From contig JAQFVV010000030.1 of the NCBI GenBank assembly GCA_028023455.1, positions 5,040,501-5,104,500 on the forward strand: DNA of 64,000 bases, given 5' to 3'. Positions 9,880 through 20,701 of this stretch are shown in pieces. How positions within the stretch are numbered: the stretch's first letter is position 1; each line of letters starts with the position of its first letter. The notes beneath the pieces were generated by a model. That model was given only the letters and a program-made list of their open reading frames with translations, was not told the origin of the DNA and did no database searches. A program made the position numbers and the translations under genes. The DNA comes from Epiperipatus broadwayi (lineage: Eukaryota > Onychophora > Udeonychophora > Euonychophora > Peripatidae).

Positions 9880-12800
9880 AGAAATCAATACATAGGAAAA
9901 GGGAGAAGAAAATATAATACTTATAATTACACTTCGTTAAGCATTATACATTATATATTAAATTTTCTACTAAAAGCAGATTTGCACTTAGACACAAGCA
10001 CTGTGAGTAAATAATAATACTTAATTATCATCATTGACAGATGACTACTATACCTTGCCACCCTCTTACTACGACTTAATCTAATAGTTTTTTCTTCCAC
10101 AGCTTTATAAGCAAAATAAATTCTTTGTGCAATACTTATATTTATTTAACAGAGTGAGATATACAAATAATTTTCAGTCATTAATATATCTTCTATGTAC
10201 TATAAATGCATATTTATTTTGCATGCATTTTGAATATTTTTATCCACTTTTCAAATCTTAGGCATTTATTAATTATCTCAGTTTTTTAAGAACTGCATCT
10301 ATTCAAAATTAAATCTTGTTTTAGATCATCATCTTATCTTAATCTAAAAAATAAATTGAATCATTCTTATTACTATATTTTGTTTGGAGAAATTTAATTT
10401 AAATTTGAATAGAACAATCTTCTATTTGTGATTTCTTTTTTGAGACATGGCAAAGACCTGTGAAATTTATACTATGGATAGTCTGCATAATACCAGTTTA
10501 TCATAATTTAAAATTATCTTATATTTTAAATCTAATAAAATAAATAATTCTTAAATGTTATTGTAGTTATAATTAAACTTTTGTAGAATGTATTAATTGA
10601 ATAGGATTTGTGATAATCTTTACCCAGATATTTTGTTCCATTTGGCTGTTTAATGTAAGAACTTTTTTTTTTTACTTCTAAAAAAGGGTAATTTTCTGTG
10701 ATGTCACATTCTTCATTACTATTTTGATATCGTTTACTTCTTTATAATAATTATTTATTAATTGTTTCCAGATAACTCAGTTTGCTTTTTATTCTTGAAA
10801 GAAGTTTCATTTGTACATTACTTTGCTGCTTTCTAATTTAGACATTTTACTTCTAATGTTACTAATGCAAAAAATATTAATAAGTAATATCGATATAGAC
10901 TTCAATACAATATTCTCTAGTTAGAATTATTATTATTATTTCTATTCTAAAACATTTACACTAGAACAAAATAGATTAAATAAACTTTTAATTTAAATAT
11001 TTTATATATTATTAGCAGAATCATATAAAAGCATAAACAATTTATTTACAATTTAATACGTTACTTACACATAATAGTTTCACCCAAAAGCTTATTTTAG
11101 AGTATAATATACATCAAGATGGTTGGTAACAAGTCCCTAGATCCCTTTATTGACTTTCAGCTGGAATGTAGTTTGATATGGAAGCTTATTAATGTCTTCA
11201 GGTTTTTACGTCTTGTTTCTATGCTGGCATACTAACCTTTGCTCTTCAGGTAAAACCACAATCCACTTATAAGTTCTATAATTGATCCCAGAAATCATTT
11301 AAGTTTCTATCTTTGGGATATTATCTAAGAGATAATTAAGTTAAGTAATTACTACTTTCCCCACATTATCCCAGAAAGCTTTCTTTATTTTTTAGATTGT
11401 CTATGAGATAATTGATTTGGAGGTAGCTACTTTTTCCCATGCTAAGTAAGTTCACAGCACTCATTTAATAAACGCAATTTTATTTAAAATAAATAAATAT
11501 TCTTTTTTCTTTATTTTATTTAACATATATCTACTATAACACACATAATGTTTTATTTTTTATTAATCTGACCACAGCAATTTAGATGTGCATTATTAGA
11601 AGAATGATGAGATTTCTTAATTGTATTTACATAAACACTATGCTGAATAATTAATTTATAGATCACCATTTTTGACTTTGATGTATCTTTATGGATAAAA
11701 TAATTTTATTGTATTTTCTAGATAGAGATCACTCTATAGAGGGTATACTTGGTACTTAAGGTATTTCGTATTGCCAACAGGGTATCATTTCTCTTTTGAG
11801 ACCAGGATTTTCATCTCTATAGTTTTAGCATAGCTATCCCCATGATGTTATTATTGTTCATGTTAACAGATTTATTGTGTATTTTAATACTTTGCTGTCT
11901 TTAAGAAGGAGTTCATCAAAATGATGTCTCGTTTCCATATGGTGACAGCTTCACATATCGATGAATGCTATTTTTAGAATAGTCTATGGGAAGAATATCA
12001 TTGATCTTTTCGTATACAGGGTGTTTCCACTTAAATTTTATTTTACATTTTTATGCTAATGGCCTTTCAAACATTTTATTGGCAGTTTTTTAATGGATTA
12101 AAAGCAAAAGCAAGATCTTCGTCTTCATAATGATTATGATATTCCTACTAATTTAATGGGCAATCTGCAGAATATTTTGAATATTTTAATTGCACCTTAG
12201 AAAAATTGGTTTAATAACTAATATTCCAAAAATCTCGGGTGTTTTATCATCAGTGATGGGAGAAAAGTCTTTATCAGTTAAACCAATTTAAATATTTTTG
12301 TTGCTTTTTAAGATAAAAAGGCTGAATTAGATGTTGATCTACAATACAAAGTCCATATTGCTATTGCTCCTCTTAATTAAGTAAAAATTAGAATATTTCA
12401 TTTTAGTTATATAACCACTGATTCTAAATTAATTGCATATATAGGGCTGTTCTTCAGCCAATTTTACTGTATGAAATATTTCCCTATCAGCATTCAAAGA
12501 TGTTCCTTAATATTTTGAAAGTATGATAAGATAATTAGTTATTTTCTTCACATGTAATGTTAATAAGTCTATTATTATAAGGGCATCTCTTCATTATATT
12601 GAGCATTACATGCTGGACATAAGCCTATTTTTATGAGAGAAAACTATGAAAAGCTATAATTAGAAACACTAAAGGATCACTATATGATGTATATTTATTC
12701 ACAACTGACATCATCTTTAATGCTTTGTTTTTTGTCTTTTTATTTGTCTTCTTGTAAGGTTAGAATAGTTATAACCATTTATGAATGGTTTTTTAATGAA

Positions 12801-14790
12801 TGGTACAATTATTTGTTTGCACAGCTGTTTGATTATTTCAACCAGAGGATTGATGATTGAAATATTAAAATAACTATGTAGAACAAGTAAAAGTTATTTG
12901 TTTTTTATTTATATATTTCCTTGAATTAATATATATTTTTATTGATTCCATATTGTAACAATATATATTTAACTCTTTGGATCATATATGTTTTAAAGCA
13001 TTAAATTTTTTTTCAACTATATATGATTATAATAAGTAAATTTCTTTATCTGTGCTATCCTAATCTTAAATTATACATTTCAATAATATGAGTTAAAGTA
13101 ATTCAGTTAGCCTAATTAATTATCAGTTATTTAAAATATCTTAGATTGTTTAATATTTATTTGAAAGAATAAAACTAATATTTGAACTAAAGAAAAGTTA
13201 ATCTAGAGCTTAATATGTTTTAAATAGATTTAATAGATAAAGTTGTTTTATGCTATCTGAAATTAGTTAACTTTGGATTTTAGTTGATTTTTAAAACAAA
13301 TAATTTTAAAACTACTAGTTATGATTTATTAAATATCAATTTATATGAAAGTACTTATAATTAGAATTTTAAAATAGTGAATGTAACTGAGAATAGGTCT
13401 AATTTTCTAATTGTTATTAAGTGTCAGTCAATAACTAATTTATTTAATTGCATTAAAAATGATTATATTTAATGTGCATACACATGCACATGAAATATTA
13501 AAAATTAAAAAGACCTATTAAAATTAGTGTGTATTTTAAAAATTGGGTATAGTCAATCAATTTTTAAAAAAATTTAAAAATCTAAGCATTTAAATAATGG
13601 TAAAGAAAGAGTGAAAAAGATGTATATTAATTTAAAAAAAATTTAATTCGAAAATGAGTTAATTTTATTAAATAATTGATTTGATAATTATTTAGAGTTG
13701 ATAAAAATTGTTAATTAACAAGTTCATTTATCGTCTAGATGTCACATGACTAAAAGTCAATAATGATTTAATTTAAATATTACAAATGCAGATCTGTAAC
13801 TCATTGATCCAATAAAAATGCAATGCAGCATTAAGCAAACATACATACTAGTATAAAAATAGATACAATTAAAAATTGAAAACTTCATCTACTTTTTTAC
13901 AATTTATTTAATCTTAGCGTAAAATTGTAATTCAGGTTTTATTGTTTGTCATCTTCATGATAGAATAAAGAACCAGTAAGTTATCCATACAGTGTTTCTC
14001 CTAAAAGTATAGATTCAACTAATTTTTCAAACAATAATTCTAAAACATGTTAAATAATTAAAGATTTACTTCATTAGCATGTAATCTATAACATTTAATT
14101 TTTTTTTGTATCTTTATTTATATGAAATTGCTTATGAAATAAAAAAAAGAATGGAGAATTATGGAAGTAATCTATAACTTGTATATGTGCTTTGCGCACA
14201 GATAATGAAGTTTGTAAAAGCAAATAATACTATGCAATTTAAAGAGCTGAGTGCTTTCTGAAGGCTTTATGCTTCCATAATCATAGCTATTAAAGTGTTG
14301 AGAACTATACAAATGTAATATGCAAATTAATGCAAAGTAATTAAAGAAACCATTTTCGAGAGAGAAAAGCGTGCATCTAGTCTATTAATTGATGTGGGAT
14401 CGCTTGCTATATAGTTGTTAAAGATGTTAAAGAAAATTCTAATATTTTCTCAAAGAAGTCAAAGGAAAAATCACATAAGGAAAAGTGTATTGTTTCATTG
14501 TTATAACATTAGTTAAATTTTGAACTTTGCTATCTCCAACATATTTTAACCAACTTTTAATTAGTGGAATTATTTGCTACTAAAATAATCTATGTATGCC
14601 AAGCTCAGCTATAGAACAATGCATTTTTATAAGATTATTATCTTATAAAAAAAGAAGCATTAACAATTATTTAAATTGTTTTATAAAGTTATCATAAAAG
14701 ACAAATTTATGAAAATTTTACTTATCGTAAAGACTTTTCAAATTGTTTTATGTTAAAACAAATATCTAGCTAGTCATTTCAAGTTCACTT
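9880..14790. other. AT-rich stretch, nothing recognised
   Basis: About 4.9 kb with no open frame, repeat family or RNA gene that I can support. Parts could be introns or decayed repeats. Confidence 0.5.
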
Positions 14791-14799
14791 ATATATAAA

Positions 14800-16310
14800 T
14801 AACTTTATTGAAATACAATTGTAAGTAAAAATAAAAGTAATCCATGTTGCTCGGGCAACCAGATGGTCTGATGTGCTACTTGGTGATGGTTAATCTAGCG
14901 GAATCAGGCTCCATGTATTGTCAAATAAAAATCTGGATGAGATGATACTGTCCTTATGGCAAAATTCCTTCAACTTAGAAATTAATATGTCTTCAAGCTT
15001 GGGATGAGGAATGGTGAACTTGTTTCGACATCTGGCCATCCAGGTGATATAAGTGATGAAGGTCGAAAGTCTTGAGATGACATAATCCCTAGACAGGAAG
15101 CAGCTCTTGATATCTAATATTTTGTAATACTGCCACATGTATATTTATTGAATATATATCAAAATGATTCGAAAACGCTATTGCTTAAGTTCCTCTTAAG
15201 ATATTTTAAATAATAATGACTCATTTTTTAAAAATGTAATCTGTTTAATCACGCTTCCCTCGGACCGGCTGGCCGAAGGCAGCTTCCATCTCCACGGATC
15301 CCAGGATCTATAGACTTTCTCTCTTGATCAAATCTGAACTTTATTTTTATAAACTTTGAAATTTTAAAAGTCTTATCTAAAATTTAAACATAATCTTTTT
15401 AAAATATGTATTATATTTTTTCATTTATGCTAAGTGTGAGATCTGTTTGTATTAGGGCAGGAGTTTGCGATTGCAAAATATTTAAAGATAAAATCAATAT
15501 ATATTATTTGTGCATTATTAGATTTTAAAAATAGGTCAAATATATTGTTTGATGTAAAAATAAGTTAAATACAATGTATGATTTTAAAAATAAGTTAAAT
15601 ACCTTAAACTAAATTTTCTTTTTAAAGAATAAATTAAATTATTAAATTGACTTAAATTTAAGTTGGGTGCAGATGGCTGCCTGGACTCGTTTAAGTATAT
15701 GTTAGTTTAAGGGGGTTTTGATTTCGGATTATTTGTTCATGATTGTGTTGATGCTGGAGGAGGGATATATAGATGTTTACATCAATGGAATGTGAAGTGT
15801 GTTTAGCATACAGGGCATCATGCCCAACTGAATGCTGATCCAAAAGTGTAGTCATTGTGTTGCAATGTACGCAGATGTATTTCCTGCGACATTGGTTTCC
15901 TTTAGGTCAATGGATAGGGACTATAAGTCGGTAAAAGTTCTGCTTTCCCTCCATACATAACCCGTCTCTTTGATATTTTATATAAGTGATTTCTTCGCCA
16001 GACAGATGCACATTCCTGTACTGGACGAGGATCACGTCCTTTAAATAATATCACGTTTCAGATGCACATTCCTGAAAGCATGGCTTTATACTAACATCTT
16101 TATGATGCATTGATTGCGTCTATATGTCGAGAAGCGAGTGTTGGTTTGACTCCGAGCTTGTAGCCTGGAATCAGGGATTTTGAACATCTTTTAAGTGTGT
16201 TGTCTAAGTAGCCTATCTGTGCCCAACATTCTAAGATTAAAATTAAAGTATAAATAAATAATAATAATGAAACATAAAGGTTTTTTTTTAGTAATTTAAT
16301 TTTCAAATTT
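14800..16310 (-). pseudogene. Degenerate minus-strand coding region, unknown family
   Basis: The 3' part is an open 82-codon stretch (15138 to 14890) reading ...FITYITWMARCRNKFTIP..., followed on the minus strand by a short tail with AATAAAG near 14805. Upstream, 16310 to about 15670, other frames give protein-like runs such as PTLASRHIDAINAS, FKGRDPRPVQECA and YKISKRRVMYGGK, a CRRKYICVHC-like run and a later CPVC-like run, interrupted by stops and frameshifts. The stretch is clearly richer in G+C than its flanks, as expected for old coding DNA. It may be the C-terminal, zinc-finger-containing end of a LINE-type retroelement or a processed gene copy; I cannot decide and assign no function. 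Confidence 0.4.
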
Positions 16311-16319
16311 GTTATATAT

Positions 16320-17505
16320 ATGTAAATAAAAAATTTTTGTGTTATTAGTACTGGTAGCGATCTAGTTTTTTTTTTTATTATCTTTATTAAAAATATATTT
16401 TAATAAATATATTTTAAAACTCTGCTACTCCTTGAGCTAGTGGCAAGGGCTAATGGTCAATAAAATAAAAGTTGGATCGTTAACTTGCATATCTGCCTAC
16501 TATATTAATTTTTCCATGTTCCAATAGCCTGATGGCACCCTTATATGGCTGATATGGTAGACTCTAGATTCACCAAGACCGTTATAATTGGCACCAGTTT
16601 TACTGTACTAGACCATACTTCCCTGCGGAATTCTGCTCCTAATCTTGCACTGAGCATGAAGTGATCAAGATTTAACAGGGAAAGAAATGGATACCAATTT
16701 AGCCGATTGTCTGTACTCATATATATTGGTACTTCCAGCTAAACTGATAGAAAGAGTGAATTGACAGGACTCTGCCAATTAAAACTCCCTTTAGTTAATA
16801 TCCTTCTCGAATGCCCAAATGTTTAGGACCTATGGTAAGTACACATCTTGAATACTCAGACCACTTGATTACAGATATCAATTCAAAAAAATTTTATTTT
16901 ATCAAAAAAAAAAATAATATTTTAATTTTAACATTCGTTATCAAACATTTTACTTTTGATTAGATTTTTGCTCAAGCAATTAATATTTTTTTGATTACAG
17001 AATAAGATTACAGTTTTTAGAAAAGTAATAAAAAATATATACAAAAATGTTGGAACAATTACTTTAATTATTTCTTTTAAGAATATGTTCCAACACATGA
17101 TCCATTTGATCAATAAAGTTTGCTTTTCTCTATTTGAGTTTTTCCGGGGAAAAAAGCAAAATACATAACCATAAAATGACATAATGAAAATGTACAAAAA
17201 AGAAAAAATAAATAAATATTTGAGTTTATTATATGTGTATCTGTTTGTGTACAATATTTCTGTCAATCAAATGTTTACTTTAAATTGGTGTGTGCGGGTA
17301 TTGTAATGTTCAGACCTCACATCCATTATTAATGTAGCACATTTATATTTGTTGTGCTTAATATATACAAATTTACATGTTTATCTGCTGTAATTTTCTT
17401 TACAGCAGACTGTTTGCGTGGACATTTGATAATGCCTGGCACAACATATAATCTTAAACTGAGTGAATGAATTGTGTCTTTTTGTATGTGTGTGTGAGAT
17501 GAACA
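16320..17505. other. No gene recognised
   Basis: About 16440-16870 is more GC balanced and may be decayed element sequence. The 112-codon minus-strand frame at 16928-17266 is low-complexity hydrophobic and Lys/Ile rich and is not convincing. Confidence 0.4.
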
Positions 17506-17519
17506 ATTATTCACAGACA

Positions 17520-17745
17520 AAACTCTCCTAACAGTAGTCTGAGGATATTGGATGAGTAGGCACTAGATAGAGATTTTATACACAAATCTTCCTGCATCCA
17601 TTGATTATTGTGGCTTCCATTGAGTGGCGCTACTGTATTGACAGTTTTGCCTCTGTGAAAACAGCTTGTGTAAGCATAAAGAATGGTGATTGTGTGAAGT
17701 TTGATGAACTTCATGTTTATTATTATTATTATTACCTCCATAATC
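17520..17745. repeat. Family A fragment
   Basis: Contains GGATATTGGATGAGTAGGCA, TGCATCCATTGATTATTGTGG and the following GTTTTGCCT segment seen in other family A copies. The hammerhead core is mostly deleted; only TAGTCTGAGGATATTGG remains of its 3' side. Confidence 0.7.
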
Positions 17746-17749
17746 TTTT

Positions 17750-19550
17750 ATTAGTAGTAATATTTTGGAGGCAATTTTAAGTGGATGTTATATAACTTTT
17801 ATGCGTGTTTAGCCACTCCATGATCATGTGGCTCATTCGTTCATTGGCACCCACTGCACTTAGTACCAGGTGTTCGATCATATCTTTGCTAGCTTATATT
17901 TCCCCCTGTCCATTATGCCTATAATTTTAATGTTTGAATATATTTTGGTATATATTTACAAGCATGCGCAACTTTACAATTTATTATTAGCTCCACTATA
18001 ATTTTTCTAATTTCAAATATGATAAAACATCGAGCATCATTTCTTCACCCTGACATATTGTTCATAATATGTGTTTTTATATTGCATAATATTTATTATT
18101 GTATTAATATTTATTAAGCATCTCCACTGATATTTTAATACTGTTTTGATTAAATAAAGTGTATAATATCTCCCTAGTAGCCTGGACAAAGGCATAGAGG
18201 TGTATTGTTTTAGATTATGGGTACTGGGTTTGGAATAAAGATTATATTTCATAAATAATAGAACTACTGGGTAGTAAATATCACTTATGTGATAAATTGT
18301 AGAAATGGTTTTAAGAAATACACACTAATGTATTAGTTAATAATACTTGTAAAGTATAGATAGTAAATTAAAAGAAATAATTATTATAAATAAATATTTT
18401 TATTTTATGGATTATTATATGTTGTAAATAAATATTTTATCATTGATTAAATACGTTTTTGTTTCATTGCCATTGTGATATCACTGCTTAAACACATTTA
18501 ATTTACCAGAAAATCTATTTTAATAAGATTTGCATTAATAATTATTTTTAAGAGGACATTTCAATGGTCACATGGTATTTATACATTCATTTTGCATACT
18601 AATTATTTAATTATTTTGCCTGCATTATTAAAAGATAAATGCTAATATTGTCTGCTTCATTTCAAACACACTTATCTAGTTGGCAGCATAACAGCTGCCC
18701 TTACTGCCTTCTACATTATTCTGAGATCGCTTATTTAAATTTGCATCAGAAAATATAAGATTTCTACGTTTTATGGTCAATAGAAGTGAAATAATTATAT
18801 TTTAAGAATTGTAAATTATTTAAATGTTTTTCAAGTTATCAATTATATATTACTTCAGTATTTGAGCATTCTATTATGTAATTTCATTTGTACTTTCTTA
18901 AAATACTAAGAATTCAAAATAAACTAGAAGAAATGTCAAATATCATCATCATACTTCTGTTAGGAAGTTAAAGTATTGCCATTAACATTTTGTTTCAAGT
19001 ACATTTTTATTCTGAATTTGAATCCTGAGATCAAGATATTCTAATCTTGTAAAAGAACCTATATTTGAGATGTTTTTTCAAACCTGAGATTAAAATATTT
19101 TAAACTTGTAAAAGAATTCATATTTAAGATTAAGATATTTTAAAACATAAAATGTGATATTTTAAACTTGCAAAAAAACTTATATTTAAAATAAATACAA
19201 TATTCCTCAAACACAAGATTTTTATGGGTGAAAAGAACAGTATATTTCAGATAAAGAAATTTTAAGAACTAAAAGATTTTTTTTTTTTTAATTATAAAAG
19301 AATCTTGTATTTTAATAATCATATTTATTGGTGATATTATTTACAAGAGGATTCATACTCTGGTGTTTTAAAATCCATGTTATATGGTGCCTGTGTGTGT
19401 AATATTTGATTATTCAGCTAGCTTGTGACCGCCTTATGGATTTGCATTGTTACATAGTTGATTTTCAGTGACCAACATGGTGGGCTTGCTTTTAATGCTT
19501 CTCTTTTGTTTATGTCACCCTTGGTTTGGTCAGTCATTATGTTGTTATAT
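17750..19550. other. No gene recognised
   Basis: AT-rich, with a loose local repetition of 'GAGATYAAGATATTYTAA.CTTGYAAAAGAA' at about 19020-19180 (three to four diverged units of about 50 bp). No supported coding sequence. Confidence 0.4.
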
Positions 19551-19690
19551 TAACATCACATGATCTCTATTTCTTATCCTTGCTTATAACTTATTAAAAC
19601 AGTTATTGCCACACACAGCAAGCTAGAGTAATCAATGGATGACAGAAGGCTTGTGCATAAAATCCCCATATAATACCTACTCATCCAATA

Positions 19691-19732
19691 TCCCCAGACT
19701 AGTTTCTGGCTTGTAGCCATCGTCAGTGAGGA
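19691..19732 (-). ncRNA. Type I hammerhead ribozyme, family A, complete core
   Basis: Minus strand: stem I TCCTCA (19727-19732), CTGACGA (19720-19726), stem II TGGCT-ACA-AGCCA with five pairs (19707-19719), GAAA (19703-19706), stem III ACTAGT reduced to two pairs, GTC triplet ending at 19697, and stem I return TGGGGA (19691-19696) giving six pairs including one G-U. Every conserved core base is present. Very short stem III is typical of retroelement hammerheads, which often act better as dimers. Predicted cleavage lies between 19697 and 19696. Confidence 0.8.
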
Positions 19733-20404
19733 GCCTTGGATCTGAGAGCATTGCACCTAGACCTTAGGATCTAATGCAATCCTCCAGCAGCCATCTTTTA
19801 TCTCTACTTAACTACAAAACTATGAGTCTTAAATTGAAAAAACCTTAGTATTTTCAATCCAAGCTCATTAGTTTATATAGTCATATAGGTCTGAACTCAG
19901 TTCAGTACCTATACATTTTGGTGTCTTTGGTCCATAGCCACCACTATCCTATTGGGCAGGATTGGTTTTAAGCCAATAAACATCACATGATTACTATTTC
20001 TTATTGAATGAGTAGGCACTAGATGGGGATTTTGTGCACAAGCCTTCTGGCATCCATTCATTACTCTAGCTTGCTGTGTGTAGCAATACGTACAGTGAGT
20101 TTTGCCTGTTTTAATAACAATTATAAGCAAGCATAAGAAATAATGATCATGTGATGTTTATTGGCTTAAAACCAATCCTGCCTAATAGGATAGTGGTGGC
20201 TATGGTTATTAAAGAGCCAAAGACACCAAAATGTATAGTTACTGAACTGAGTTCAGACCTATATGACTATATAAGCTAATGAGCTTTGATTGGAAAATAT
20301 CAATTTAAGACTCGTAGTTTTGTAGTTAAGTAGAGATAAAAAGTGGCTGCTGGAGGGTTGCATTAGATCCTAAGATCTAGGTGCAGTGCTCTCAGATCCA
20401 AGAT

Positions 20405-20446
20405 TCCTCACTGATGATGGCCACAATCCAGAAACTAGTCTGGGGA
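20405..20446 (+). ncRNA. Type I hammerhead ribozyme, family A, weakened stem II
   Basis: Plus strand: stem I TCCTCA (20405-20410), CTGATGA (20411-20417), stem II region with three outer pairs kept and two inner mismatches (20418-20430), GAAA (20431-20434), CTAGTC (20435-20440), stem I return TGGGGA (20441-20446). Core bases are intact. Predicted cleavage is after 20440. Confidence 0.75.
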
Positions 20447-20658
20447 TATTAGATGAGTAAGCACTAGATGGGGAATTTATGCACAAGTCTTCTGGCATCC
20501 ATTGATTACTCGAGCTTGCTGTGTGTGGCAATACGTAAAGTGAATTTTGCCTGTTTTAATAGGTTATTATATATTTAAATACATTGTAAAGTTATATGTA
20601 TATTAATTATATATATTTATTGTATGTATTACTTGTCTAAAAATTTTTTTTTTTTTTT

Positions 20659-20660
20659 AG
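20659..20660 (+). other. Probable 3' splice site of the LRR gene
   Basis: A run of 15 or more T ends in AG at 20660, 41 bp before the chosen start codon. This looks like an intron acceptor in the 5' untranslated region, so an upstream exon is expected. Confidence 0.6.
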
Positions 20661-20701
20661 AGATTCAAAAGTACTTTCCTGATGCTGTTAAAGACCTATC
20701 A

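Larger units (their letters stand above)
19555..20560. mobile_element. Family A hairpin retroelement, best-preserved copy
   Basis: A minus-oriented copy (19555 to about 20000) faces a longer plus-oriented copy (about 20004-20560). The plus part starts at GAATGAGTAGGCAC, close to the predicted hammerhead cleavage position, runs through a full unit and repeats the same start at about 20450, a direct period of about 445 bp. Both arms carry a hammerhead. No protein is encoded. Partial copies are at 6960, 17520, 29340, 34100, 40660 and 43546. Confidence 0.8.

Noticed and set aside
16928-17266. 112-codon minus-strand open frame
   Set aside because: Lys/Ile/Phe-rich text typical of AT-rich non-coding DNA; no start context, domain or repeat support.
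20624-20701. Upstream in-frame ATG of the LRR gene
   Set aside because: The stretch crosses a poly-T tract ending in AG (splice acceptor) and the codons between do not resemble a signal peptide; the ATG at 20702 fits better.
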